A DNA stretch of 64,000 nucleotides from Armillaria gallica (taxonomy: Eukaryota > Basidiomycota > Agaricomycetes > Agaricales > Physalacriaceae). The stretch lies in assembly GCA_037576215.1 (NCBI GenBank), contig JBANDB010000005.1:5084001-5148000 (forward strand). The letters run 5' to 3'. The translations under genes and the position numbers were made by a program. Shown one piece after another: positions 1 through 11,105 of this stretch. The notes beneath the pieces are model-generated. The model saw nothing but the letters and a program-made list of their open reading frames with translations. It was not told the origin of the DNA and made no database searches. The number at the start of each line of letters is the position of its first letter. The stretch's first letter is position 1.

Positions 1-932
1 TGCGCACTTGATCGCTGCAGTCCTGACCAAGTGAGCAGTGATCGAGTGGCTGTGCAGCTTCTTTTCTCCCTTGGACCACCACCTTGTCTTACCTCCATGC
101 CCATATAGCATGTAGATTGTGCTCTTTCTTAGCATTAAAGGTATGATTTATTTATCTTATTACTTCTAATTGCTTTCTAGTTTCTTTCCATGCATCCGGC
201 GGCCCTAAGAGCCCTGAATTGCATATATCCTGCCCCCACCCCCCCGCGTAAGCCCTCGGTGAAGGCAGCACTGTGATCCATCCATTCACGAAAACAGCGA
301 TGACACCAGTAGGCTCCACAATGACAACGACCCATGCTGATCACTGCCATGGCCACAAATCTGACCCCCATCCCCACCCACTCAGTACCCCCTGGCATCG
401 ACATTGGTGCCTATTGCTGCCATACACGACTTCCGCACACTACAAGAGTGTATGCCATGTCCTGGGATTTGACATTGACCATTATCTCAGCATGGGAAGG
501 GCTACTGAAGGTGCACATAGACACGACGATGACGACCAATGAGGCAATGGCGATGATGATGACAACGACATGGGTGGGTGCCGTTATACTCCATTGCAGT
601 GCTATGGGACGATCTAGGGGAGGGATACTGGGGAAGGAGAGCGTGGAGGGAACACACTGGAGGGTGGGAGACATCAAAGAGGATGGCAGGATGAAGATTG
701 GGATCCTGGCAGCACACAACAACAACGATGATGACAGACGCACCCTTTTAGGCTTCGAAGGACGACTCGAGGGTGCAACAAATGTGCCCAGAACCATGAT
801 CCCACGACTATTGCCTTGCCCACCGCCGCCCTTGCCAAACATCAACATTGGGGTCCCCTGCACCATGGATCTCCCCCAGCCTTCTCATACAAGAGAATCT
901 CCCATTATTTGGGTGGAGGATTATGTGCCCAC
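1..932. other. Non-coding, low-complexity stretch
   Basis: No convincing gene is seen. Long open frames exist on both strands between about 270 and 1050, but they overlap each other, are rich in His/Met/Thr or Pro from CA- and ATG-rich sequence, and show no recognisable motif. The right part runs directly into the 1.77-kb repeat at 933. The GATGA/CAACGA-rich composition resembles the sequence on the far side of that repeat (2703-3000), so the repeat probably sits inside another, older repetitive sequence. Confidence 0.5.
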
Positions 933-2702
933 TGATGAGCCTCCAGGCTCTGTACGCTCAGAATTCGCGGATTTAGCCATCCATCACCCAATACCTTCAA
1001 AACGACGCCATTATAATCCTCACACACTCCATAACACTGCCAACACTCGATAATACCACAGATTTTCGCAGTATAAGCCACAAATATTCAGATCCAGTCC
1101 TAAAACCATGACATCCACTCCTCACACACTCCGTTATCCTTCCCAGCTCGCCTCGCATCACAATTACCGTATCCCACCATGGCAAGGCACCTTTGATCGA
1201 CAATCATCCTAAAATGGGATTGCTACATCACTCAGAAGCACCAGTTGACGCACCCATCAATCATTTAATGAAATGATGTGATTGACGCGTATATCCTTCC
1301 AGCTACGATAATTACAGCCACGGCAACTACAGACCGCATTTACTAAGGCTGTTACAGTGCCAAGACTTTGAATTATCGTTGCCCCATGCATACACCTCAG
1401 TATGGCAACTGCAGCTCAATAATCCACAGCTACACAGCACCTTATGATCCACTCATCGCTCAATAAAACCACACGGTTCACATCCATACATGGCAACATC
1501 GAGGACTTGCTGTTACTTTAGAACCACAGATACCATATTTTTACTATGGCTATTACAAAAGCCAAGGACTTACAGCCTTACTAAGGCTCCGAAGAATATT
1601 CTATTTATAAAATCGTACTTGTAGTATAAAAACCAGGTAGATACTGCATTTTTAGAGCTAGTTCTTACCCAGTTGACGAGACTACAGCATTAGCAGTCAG
1701 CTACAGTTACTCCAAGTTATTCCCCACCGCTTGCTTTACTCTTTAAACATTGTTGGTTGCACCAATACACGAAATCTTGTGTCAATAACTTGCTTTTGTC
1801 TTTTAATGCCACAACATTGCTTCACTTTCACCACATAGGATTGTTTCATCACTTTCACCTTCTACATCGCCATCGTTTCCATCACCCAGTTCAGTATTGC
1901 CTCCATGTAGGCCCAGTTCAGCTCCATAGGATCACCCTCGTCTTTATCATTGTTCAGAGTTGCCATGCATCTATTGCCACAACACCCCACTCAGCACCTC
2001 AGTTGCTACGATTTCTACCAGTTTCTTGCAGTCTCCATATGTTTATTGTTATTGTTTTGACTCACAATATTAGGTACACCCTCTAGCCACGTTTACTAGG
2101 CTATTTCGACGTCTTCTAGTCCATTTCCACAATTTCTAGAGCATTGCAACGATTTCTAGAGCATTGCTACGATTTCTAGAGCATTGCTACGATTTCTAGA
2201 GCATTGCTACGATTACCAGTCCTTCCACATGATTACTAGCTCATTGCCACGTCTTCTATTCCCTCCCCACGATTTCTAGACTGTCCCCACGATTTCTCGA
2301 CCGTTGCCACGATTTCTAGCTCATTGCTACGATTTCTAGCTCATTGCTACGATTTCTAGCTCATTGCTACGATTTCTAGACCCATTTTCATGGTCTCTAG
2401 ATCATTTTCACAGTTCCTATCACGGTTTCTTGGTATTCAAGTCATACCAGATTCCGTCCCATCTCGTTTATCGAGATCCCTCTTGGCTTATAGCCAATGT
2501 CTATTAGTACTCCTTGACCAAGAGTACTACTTCGCTGACTTAAAGTCACAGTGTATCTTGTGTTATTGAGGAATTGACCACATGGAGGTGCACCGAACCA
2601 CTCGCAAACACATTGCCTTGATTGCTATGTTGCTACATTAATTGCCTAAGCTCTCTCTGAGTTTTGGGTGTTGCTGTTGCCACGGAAGTCTAGGCTCATC
2701 AC
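933..2702. repeat. Dispersed 1.77-kb repeat, copy 1 (TGATGAGCCT inverted ends)
   Basis: This stretch is nearly identical over its whole length to 7963-9712. Its two ends are inverted: it begins TGATGAGCCT and ends AGGCTCATCA. It contains a TATA-like sequence near 1610-1640 and an array of about 20-bp units near 2100-2420. It has no coding capacity. The TG...CA ends would suit a solo LTR, but no matching 5-bp flank is visible. The short inverted ends would suit a non-autonomous DNA transposon, but no clear target duplication is visible either (ACT flanks both sides of this copy if the end is shifted by one base). The boundaries are well supported by the comparison of the two copies; the class is not. 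Confidence 0.8.
2103..2420. repeat. Tandem array of ~20-bp units inside the 1.77-kb repeat
   Basis: About a dozen imperfect units of the form GATTTCTAGAGCATTGCTAC follow each other, with variants such as TCATTGC or CCATTCC in the second half. The same array is present at about 9128-9425 in the second repeat copy, where fewer units remain close to consensus. It lies at the same relative position in both, so it is part of the element and has changed since the copies separated. Confidence 0.8.
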
Positions 2703-3281
2703 TGCCATGTACGGGGACCCCAATATCCTGGTCATCGTGGGTTGCTACCCTATTCCAATCCCAACCCCTTCCATCCCATTTCCATCCCTACAGCCTAGCA
2801 ACCACCACCAGGGCATCATCATCCCATTTTCAACATCAGGGAATCCAGTGGTGACGTCCATTTCTCCCTCCGACCTCTCCATCGCTGTGAAAGCAGCACC
2901 AAGGCCTCCCTGTCTGTTTTCTCCATCCCATCGACATTGTGACCGCTACAAGGACCTGCAGGCCGTTCATTTGGACATACAGCATGCCCTCCCATGACAC
3001 TTGCGCAGGTATTGTTCACTGCAAAGGTGTGTATATATATGTATATTTCTGAAATAGTATATGTCCACCTATAAATAGAATATAATTTCTGTTTATGAAA
3101 TGTGTGAGTAGTCTAGTCGATATCTGCATTGCTTAGCCATAATTAAGCCTAGGATGTGAGGCCTTGAAGTTTTGAACTCTTGCGTGCGATGATTTTTTTT
3201 CAATTCCAAAAAATGGGGTTACTTTAACCTTTAAAGCTTGCTTAATGCCAGTCTAATTGCGGTAAGAGCAGAACGCAGAGC
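2703..3281. other. Intergenic sequence, no gene seen
   Basis: The first 300 bases are CCATCC/CCCATT-rich. The rest, with runs such as TATATATGTATAT near 3030, is AT-rich. Nothing codes convincingly on either strand. The last eight bases (3274-3281, CGCAGAGC) are the left target-site copy of the adjacent hAT-like element. Confidence 0.5.
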
Positions 3282-4403
3282 TAGGGATGCCCACCATACC
3301 CGTACATACGGTGGATATGGGTACCGTATATACGGGACCATACCCATACCATCAAGGCCTCGGACTGCTCATGTACAGTATGGTTTATGGTACGGGAGTG
3401 GCCTGTAAAACCTGTAGCGTAATACAGCTTTACAGCCATAACTACAGCATCTGTTTTTGGCAATAGAAGTGGCTGTGCCCTCTCATACGATTCTCTTTTC
3501 TACTGTCATGTTGGGTCACGTTGACATGCTCTACTTCCTTGTTATCACTCGAACTATTTCTTCAAAGCCTAGAAATTGAAGTGCACCATTTTCTAATACT
3601 ATTTTCCCTTCTCCTGGTTCCGAACGTTGTGATGAATCCCCTGGTCAAGCTGGTCCTTCATGAATGTGCCTGTGTCAAGCAGCCTTCGTCGCTGTACATC
3701 AAAATCGGCATATCCTGGGTCAAGGCATGAACCAAAGATAACGAAGTGTTCTCTATGATGACTTCAGGAGTAGAACTCAATGTCATATACATGTTATCTA
3801 GTACAGACTGTGAACCTCCGCAAACGTTTGAGTATCATTTTATTTAACTTATATAATCTCGAAACAGTAGGTCTCATCATCTCCCATGCAAACATACTGA
3901 TATGCGAACTCTAGACTTCCAGATATTCAGTAGGAGCTCAAGCATGCTATCGAAGGGACCTTTGACCAGCCGGCCGACTTGTAAGAGGAAACATCCAAGA
4001 ATTGTGTCAACGAGATTTCAGCGTTCAACACTGTTCCTCTTGCTATCTGTTGTAGATGTCTCCAGGCACTGCAAAGGTATACCTGGCAGCGCAAGGTGAC
4101 AAGGAAGGGTCCTGTAGATATTCAGAGGGTTGTTTGTATTGTGTTGAAGGTGATTAGCATGAAGTACCATTTTCCAGATATTTTGTACTGATTCACCTCA
4201 CCTAGTGCATTTATTATACCAGAATGGGGCAAAGAGTTGTCTGTATTGCCTGTATGACCATTGTATGGCCGTACCGTACACCGTACTGTACTGTCAAGCA
4301 CCTTTGATGAAACAATTACAGTATGGTTACGGGTGACCCATACCCATCAACTACCCGTAACTTTTACGGCCATACCCATATACGGGTACGGTGGACATCC
4401 CTA
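3282..4403. mobile_element. Non-autonomous hAT-like DNA transposon with perfect 8-bp target duplication
   Basis: The element starts and ends with inverted repeats of consensus TAGGGATGYCCACCRTACCC. It is flanked on both sides by the identical octamer CGCAGAGC (3274-3281 and 4404-4411). An 8-bp duplication together with TAGGG-type ends is the signature of the hAT superfamily. The subterminal regions are rich in TACCCGTA/TACGGGTA words in both orientations, as expected for transposase-binding motifs. The 1122-bp interior has only short unrelated open frames (69 codons at 3521, 65 codons at 3902) and no transposase, so it must depend on a source elsewhere. Confidence 0.9.
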
Positions 4404-4411
4404 CGCAGAGC

Positions 4412-4837
4412 GCACTGGGATGTTACTAACTAACTCGAAGGACTGGGATCCTCATGAGCATTAATTTCATTCGAAGGAACGACCTGTATATAGATTCAGG
4501 ACTCGTATCTGCCATGCTTGCAGCGGCCCTCTTGGCTAAGTCTACATGTGCTGATGTTTCATTAGAAGTGTGATGAGCAGCATGGATCATTGCCAATTGG
4601 CCTTTTTGCTGTGCAGACCGACATTTGGTAGTACCAGAGTACCTTTTAAAGTTAGCACAGGGCCCCATGAAGTGTTCTGTGCTTGAAAGGTGTGCAAAAG
4701 TGCAAAAAGCTGTGTGACACATTTGTTTAGTTGTGTTTGCAAAGCCTTCGGACTGCTCATCCAAATGGACCTGGTACAGGCTTCCACAGACCTCATATCA
4801 CTTCGAAAAAATTACAGAATATCATTTAAAAATAAAC
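4412..4837. other. Intergenic sequence, no gene seen
   Basis: This stretch lies between the hAT-like element and a small inverted-repeat element. A 112-codon minus-strand frame (4426-4764) has no recognisable motif, lies in otherwise decayed sequence and is not called. Confidence 0.4.
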
Positions 4838-4839
4838 TA

Positions 4840-4948
4840 CATGTTTTCTTCAGAGCACATTTTTTTAAAAAGCATTTTAAATGCTATAAATGCGATGAAA
4901 CTACAGTAAACTGGGGTCTAAAAAATAATTTGCCCTGAAGAAAACATG
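4840..4948. mobile_element. Putative 109-bp TA-flanked MITE
   Basis: The ends are inverted copies of CATGTTTTCTTCAG (extending imperfectly to about 20 bp). The unit is bordered by TA on both sides (4838-4839 and 4949-4950). The interior is AT-rich and non-coding. TA flanks and small size fit a Stowaway/Tc1-mariner-type MITE, but only one copy is visible here, and a plain hairpin cannot be excluded. Confidence 0.5.
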
Positions 4949-7924
4949 TAAAACTATGTCCTGAGTAAAATGTTCCTGCAAAAGTATTCGTGAATCTTCT
5001 TCCTTCAAGCTGCAGAAGGTACATCCATGGAACTCACATATATTGGGCCCTGATCGAGATCACTTGGAGTGCGAATTTTGGCAGGGGTTGCCGGTGCCCA
5101 CATATTATGATTTTACCCACTGCCTTGTCTGTGTCAGCTCTCGTTGCTTGAAATCCTGAACTTCGTCGCATTTTCGAACTTTGTCAATCTCGGATCGCAT
5201 GGCTAGCACAGATGTCAGCAGCTGTTTTGGTTCCCATGACTGTAGCGGTACTCCTGTGACTCCTGACTGTGTGGTACCTGCCACAGCGATGACACAGCTG
5301 TAAGTGACCAGTGCAGATCTCAATTCTGTTCTGATAATTGTTGCGTTGAAAAGCCTCTGGATTTGCGCATGCAAATGGAAGCGCCCACTCAAGAGCTGGA
5401 ACCATGCTCCTGTTGCTCAGGTGATGATGTTGATGATAACCCCATGATTTTCACCAGAGAAGGCTTAATTGCATTACAAGGTTTATTGGCTTGTGCTACT
5501 GGTGGGTTTTCATTTTGGATCGTCAAAATTGGTGGGGTGTGCTGACTGCTGTACAAAAGCTCAAGGACATCAGTGCTGCAGAGCTGCATGTTGCATGAGC
5601 CCAGTAAAGAGAGGAAGATGCTCCAAGATTTTATCATGGAAAGTCAAAAGAGTACCATGTTGCACTGGAATCAACCGAGAGCATCTCAATTATGCTTCTA
5701 TCGAGGACACATCACCTGACAACCAAGGCAGGAAGGAAAAGGTTCTCACCCTCATGGTCATTGGAATGGATTGTCCAGCTTGTTCTCTAAGAGTTGAGTG
5801 AGCATTAAAAGGCCTCGGTGTGACAGACGTAAAGGTACATAATATTAATAATTTCAGATAAATAGTGTTATAACTGACAGCAAATGTAGGTGGACTTTGT
5901 TAGCACTCAAGCAACCTGTAGCTACATCAGTGGCTCTATCGAGCCTGAGACTATCCGACGCAAGGTGGAAAATGCTACAGGTTTTATTTGTACTATTGCA
6001 AGCTTGCGAAATGGTCAGCGCACCCTCCGTGTTTCTTTCCCTAATGCCAGTGTCCCCACCTTGGACACTCTTTGGGCACTTTTTGGCCATGAACAAGAGA
6101 TATTGAAAGTCTCTCGCACAGATGTTTGCTTCACAGCTGATCCTGCTACTTGTTACCTGTCTGCACATGATATCCATACTGTCCTGCTTGAACAGGGATG
6201 GACGGCAACACTGGTTAATGAGGATGATGGTGAAGTGGCTATAGATGAGGCAGCTGCACTTGACCTTCATTGCTCAATCTGGCGATTCCTCTTGTCAGCA
6301 GTTCTTACTATTCCGGTCCTAGTTTTAGCATAGTCTGGGGGCTTTGAGAGTCAATTCACCCTTCGTGGTGGTATCGCTCTTGGCCTCGTGTCATTGGTCC
6401 AGCTTTTCTGTGCTGGTCACATCACCCTCGCCGCAGGACGCGCAGCCATTGTTGACCATTGCCTTGATGCCAACATCTTAATCTCTTTATCCTCCCTCTC
6501 TGCATTCCTCTATTCCATTGTCAGCTATGGATATAATGTTGCAAAATAGAGTGTTGATCTCAATAGCTTCTTCAAAACAAGCACTTTGCTCATCATACTG
6601 ATCCTACTCGGCCATCTTGTTTCAGTCTACACGCAGAATGTGGCCAGACAAAGTTCTGTTGGCCTCACACCTCCTCCTGTTGAAGTTGCACATTGGGTTG
6701 ATCCCAAAGTCGCTGATACCATCCGGGACGTCCACACAGCCTTGCTGGAAGTGGATGACACGGTCGTTGTTTATGCAGGTGAAACCATTCCTAGTAATGG
6801 TATCATCACCAGCCACATATCAGATATCGACGAGTCTTTGATTACTGGCGAGGCCATTCCTATTACCAAAGGCCTGGGAGCTCTGGTTCTTGCAGGAACA
6901 ACAGTTATCGGTCCACAGTCATTATACATCCATTTATCAAAAGCCATGCAAGACAACTCTCTCACTGAGTTATGCTGTTTGACTGCTGAGGTGTGCTCCT
7001 CCTGGGCTCCTATCAAAGATATGGCAGATAGGATTGTGCGGCATGTCATCCCCATTGTACTAGCTGTTTCAGCAATCACATTTACTGCATGGACGCTAGT
7101 TCTCAAGTATGCGAGGCATCAATCCTCAGGCAAAACAATCGCGGATGGGCTCTCCTACACCATTGCAGTATTAGCCTTGTCATGTCCATGCACACTCACT
7201 CTATGTGTCCCCCTCATCATCCTCTATGCTCAGAACGCATCTCAAAGGCAATCAATTTCGCTCCTCTTTAAATTGTCTGCTGCTCTCCAGCACGTGTGCA
7301 CTGTAACCCACATCATTTTTGACAAGATGGGAACATTGACAACAGGAAAGATGAGAGTAGTCGAGTTGACTTTTGACAAAAACAGAGCAATATAGATTGC
7401 AGGAGACATCAATAGGCTGATCAAGGCCCTCGTCGCTGGGTCAGAGCACCCTGTCTCAGCTGCCATGGCCTGATATCTGGCTTTGGGAACTGATTTGGTC
7501 AGTAACCTTGACAACATAGAAATGGTTGTGGGAAAGGGCATTCAAGCCAACTGGAATGGCTCTGTCGTCCGTGGAGGAAGCATTGGCTGGTGCGAGGTGC
7601 AAGATGTTGATTGTGTAGTCAACATGCTAGATGCAGGAAAGAGTGTCTTTGCCGTAATGGTTAACCATGTCTTTCTCATGGCCTTTGGATTGGAAGATGA
7701 CATCTGTCCTGAGAGCACCGAAGTCATGTCATCTCTGGTAGCATGGGGAATCACAGTGTCCATTCTCAGCAGAGACCACCAGAAGGCTATAGACGGAGTA
7801 TGTCACAGACTTGGAGTCGAGGGAGTCAAAGCAAAGGGGAACTGCCTACCAGAAGATAAATGGGATATTGTTCGCATGACTTCGTGGGGCGCATCCTGCG
7901 GTGAGGATGATGTCAAGTCTGGAT

Positions 7925-10281
7925 TAGTGATTTATAGGGCCCGGCCTGAAGCCCTAAGCCAGTGATGAGCCTCCAGGCTCTGTACGCTCAGAATTCGCGG
8001 ATTTAGCCATCCATCACCCAATACCTTCGAAATGACGCCATTATAACCCTCACACACTCCATAACACTGCCAACACTCGATAATACCACAGATTTTCGCA
8101 GTATAAGCCACAAATATTCAGATCCAGTCCTAAAACCATGACATCCACTCCTCACACACTCCGTTATCCTTCCCAGCTCGCCTCGCATCACAATTACCGT
8201 ATCCCATCATGGCAAGGCACCTTTGATCGACAATCATCCTAAAACAGGGTTGCTACATCACTCAGAAGCACCAGTTGACGCACCCATCAATCATTTAATG
8301 AAATGACGTGATTGACGCGTATATCCTTCCAGCTATGACAATTACAGCCACGGCAACTACAGACTGTGTTTACTAAGGCTGTTACAGTGCCAAGACTTCG
8401 AATTATCGTTGCCCCACGCATACACCTCAGCACGGCAACTGCAGCTCAATAATCCGCAGCTACACAGCACCTTATGATCCACTCACCGCTCAATAAAACC
8501 ACACGGTTCGCATCCATACACGGCAACATCGAGGACTTGCTGTTACTTTAGAACCACAGATACCATATTTTTACTATGGTTATTACAAAAGCCAAGGACT
8601 TACAGCCTTACTAAGGCTCCGAAGAATATTCTATTTATAAAATCGTACTTGTAGTATAAAAACTAGGTAGAAACCGCATTTTTAGAGCTAGTTCTTACCC
8701 AGTTGACGAGACTATGGCATTAGCAGTCAGCTACGGTTACTCCAAGTTATTCCCCACTGCTTGCTTTACTCTTTAAACATTGTTGGTTGCACCAATACAC
8801 GAAATCTTGTGTCAATAACTTGCTTTTGTCCTTTAATGCCACAACATTGCTTCACTTTCACCACATAGGATTGTTTCATCGCTTTCACCTTCTACATCGC
8901 CATTGTTTTCATCACCCAGTTCAGTATTGCCTCCGTGTAGGCCCAGTTCAGCTCCATAGGATCACCCTTGTCTTTATCATTGTTCAGAGTTGCTGTGCAT
9001 CTATTGCCGCAGCACCCCACTCAGCACCTCAGTTGCTACGATTTCTACCAGTTTCTTGCAGTCTCCATACGTTTATTGCTATTGTTTCGACTCACAATAT
9101 TAGGTACACCCCAAGCCACGTTTACTAGGCTATTTCGACGTCTTCTAGTCCATTTCCACGATTTCTAGAGCATTGCAACGATTTCTAGTGTGTTGCTACG
9201 ATTTCTAGAGCATTGCTACGATTTCTAGCACATTGCTACGATTTCCAGTCCTTCCACATGATTACTCGTCCTCCCCCACAATTACTAGAGCATCGCAACA
9301 TTTTCTAGTCCCTCCCCACATTTTACAGTCCCTCCCCACGATTTCTCGACCGTTGCTATGATTTCTAGCACATTGCTACAATTTCTAGACCCATTTTCGT
9401 GGTCTCTAGACCGTTTTCGCAGTTTCTATTGCGGTTTCTTGGTATTCAAGTCATACCAGATTCCATCCCATCTCATTTATTGAGATCCATCCAGGCTTAC
9501 AGCCAATGTCTATTAGTACTCCTTGACCAAGAGTACTACTTCGCTGACTGAAAAGTCGCAGTGTATCTTGTGTTATTGAGGAATTGACCGCATGGAGATG
9601 CACTGAACTACTCGCAAACACATTGCCTTGATTGCTGTGTTGCTACGTTAATTGCCTAAGCTCCCTCCGAGTTTTGGGTGTTGCCATTGCCACGGAAGTC
9701 TAGGCTCATCACCGGGCCAGGCTGAGCCAGGCCAGGCCCTGAAAAGCTGGGCCCTGGGGGAGGGCTTCATGAAGGCTCGGGCTCAGGCTTCATTTTTTCA
9801 AAGCCTGAGCCTGAGGCTTGAGCCTGGGCTTTTCAAGTCTCAAATACCTTGCTTTTCATGCAGATATGTGAGGAAGAGAGTAGGCTGTCTCTCTCTGATC
9901 AATACTCCGGACTTGCCTATGCTTCTATGCATCTTATATCAGCACAATATGAGATGACACCACCATCGTGGCACTTTGAAAGCCAAGCTATTTATGTAAC
10001 ATAGTACTCAGAGTCCATCTTTCTGGTCTATATACATGGTACATCATGTATTCATTTTATGCAACATCTATGTATGCTAATAACCTTGTCTTCTGCTCAT
10101 TCTGATGCCTAACAAAGCCTTAGTTTGTATCACCTACAAAGCCCTGGCCTGAGCCTGAGCCAGGCCCAAGCCCAAGCAGGCTTGGGCTCAAGGCTCGGGC
10201 TTGTGATTTCGAAAGCCTGAGCCTGCCCAAGCTGAGCCCAAGCCCTCAAAGCCGGGCCAGGCCAGGCCCTGTAAATCACTA
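7925..10281. mobile_element. hAT-like element inserted in ATPase copy A, itself carrying a nested repeat
   Basis: The ends are inverted copies of TAGTGATTTAYAGGGCC. The flanking octamer GTCTGGAT is duplicated perfectly at 7917-7924 and 10282-10289; removing the element restores the ATPase alignment there. The element's own sequence (7925-7962 and 9713-10281) is rich in GGCCTGAGCC/GGCCCAAGCC words in both orientations. The remaining 1.75 kb is a second copy of the repeat at 933-2702. No transposase is present, so it is non-autonomous. Order of events from nesting: the ATPase duplicated, the hAT-like element inserted, then (or before moving) the 1.75-kb repeat entered the element. Confidence 0.92.
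7963..9712. repeat. Dispersed 1.77-kb repeat, copy 2 (nested in the hAT-like element)
   Basis: This copy matches 933-2702 along its entire length in the same orientation, with scattered mainly transition differences and fewer intact units in the internal array. It has the same TGATGAGCCT inverted ends. The flanks (CCAG on the left, CCGG on the right) show no clear target duplication. It breaks the GGCC-rich body of the surrounding hAT-like element. Confidence 0.85.
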
Positions 10282-10696
10282 GTCTGGATATGAGCATGGC
10301 GAGAGTCACACGCATGCTCATGCTCATGGAGCCCCACAGCAAAAGAATATTGTTGTGTTCATGGGAGATGGGAGTAATGACACCACAGCCCTCACCCAAG
10401 CTGATATTGGTGTATCCCTGGTTTTGGGAACAACTATAGCGATCAACTCAGTGGACGTCATTATCCTTTCCGGCGGCTTGAAGGGTTTACTGCAGGCTAT
10501 CACGGTGTCCTGTCTGACCTGGCAGCGCATTGTGTTGAGCCTCGCCTGGGCACTATTGTACAATGTCCTGGCAGTGCTTTTTGGCTCTGGGCTCCTTGTT
10601 GAGGTCCGCGTGCAACCACAATGGGCGGGACTGGGTGAATTTGCATCTCTTGTGCCTGTGCTGGCAATTGCTCAGTCATGTCGTTTCTACAAGTAA

Positions 10697-11105
10697 AGGC
10701 GATGTGATGCTGAAACAGAACAAAAGAAGAATTTCCCGGGAAATAACATGTACTACTTATTATTTGACCACGGTTTACGATGAATCGATGTGTGCGTAGT
10801 GTGTTCCTTTTCACAGTGGTATACACAATATTTATTACCGAGTCCGCGTATCTCCTCGCCGATACTGCCTGATATAGTAACTTACATAAGTAATGCGACT
10901 CAGGCTAGTTCTGGAAACACGGACCGAACGTCCAAGCCAAAACTACGCTACATTCCGAGGCAAAGTTGAAATAAAGCTTTAAACTGACATTCTCAGCGAA
11001 TCTCTACCCCGCACGACGCGACTGTATACGATGTTTCCTTAGTCTTGAAATTGTTTTCAGAAGCTGCTTTCTTTTTCTGGGCCCACGTCATCTGGTCAGC
11101 TGCAC
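10697..11105. other. 3' flank of ATPase copy A and spacer
   Basis: The first 80 bases after the stop still resemble the 3' flank of copy C (AAGAAGAATTTC... words), showing that copy A was duplicated with its 3' flank. The remainder holds no gene. At 11073-11103 lies a block containing CACGTCATCTGGTCAGCTGC that recurs upstream of copy C (see findings). Confidence 0.5.

Larger units (their letters stand above)
5199..10696 (+). pseudogene. Heavy-metal P1B-type ATPase, copy A (decayed and split by a transposon)
   Basis: This is a relic of a P1B metal pump. Comparison with copy C shows the same order: Cys-rich start (ATG 5199), HMA motif GMDCPAC near 5765, membrane segments, a TGE actuator loop near 6850, an SCPC transport motif near 7180, a P-domain, and a C-terminal GDGSND with the last two membrane segments (10286-10696). 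Many lesions are visible. The phosphorylation motif reads DKMGT instead of DKTGT. In-frame stops include TGA after the HMA motif, TAG near 6331 and 6547, and TAG near 7393. The leader is also out of frame. A 2357-bp hAT-like element sits at 7925-10281, bounded by the duplicated octamer GTCTGGAT, and separates the catalytic core from the hinge. The cytoplasmic loop right after the insertion is His-rich. Unlike B and C, this copy keeps TGG at the Trp codon at 7552-7554. It cannot make a pump. Confidence 0.93.

Noticed and set aside
273..1053. A 239-codon plus-strand frame and an overlapping 151-codon minus-strand frame
   Set aside because: Both are low-complexity, overlap each other, run into a repeat and show no motif.
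2103..2420. Regular 20-bp repeats that could look like a CRISPR array
   Set aside because: The units are adjacent with no unique spacers, and the host is a eukaryote.
933..2702. Calling the 1.77-kb repeat a solo LTR on the basis of its TG...CA ends
   Set aside because: Neither copy has a matching 4-6-bp flank, so the class was left open.
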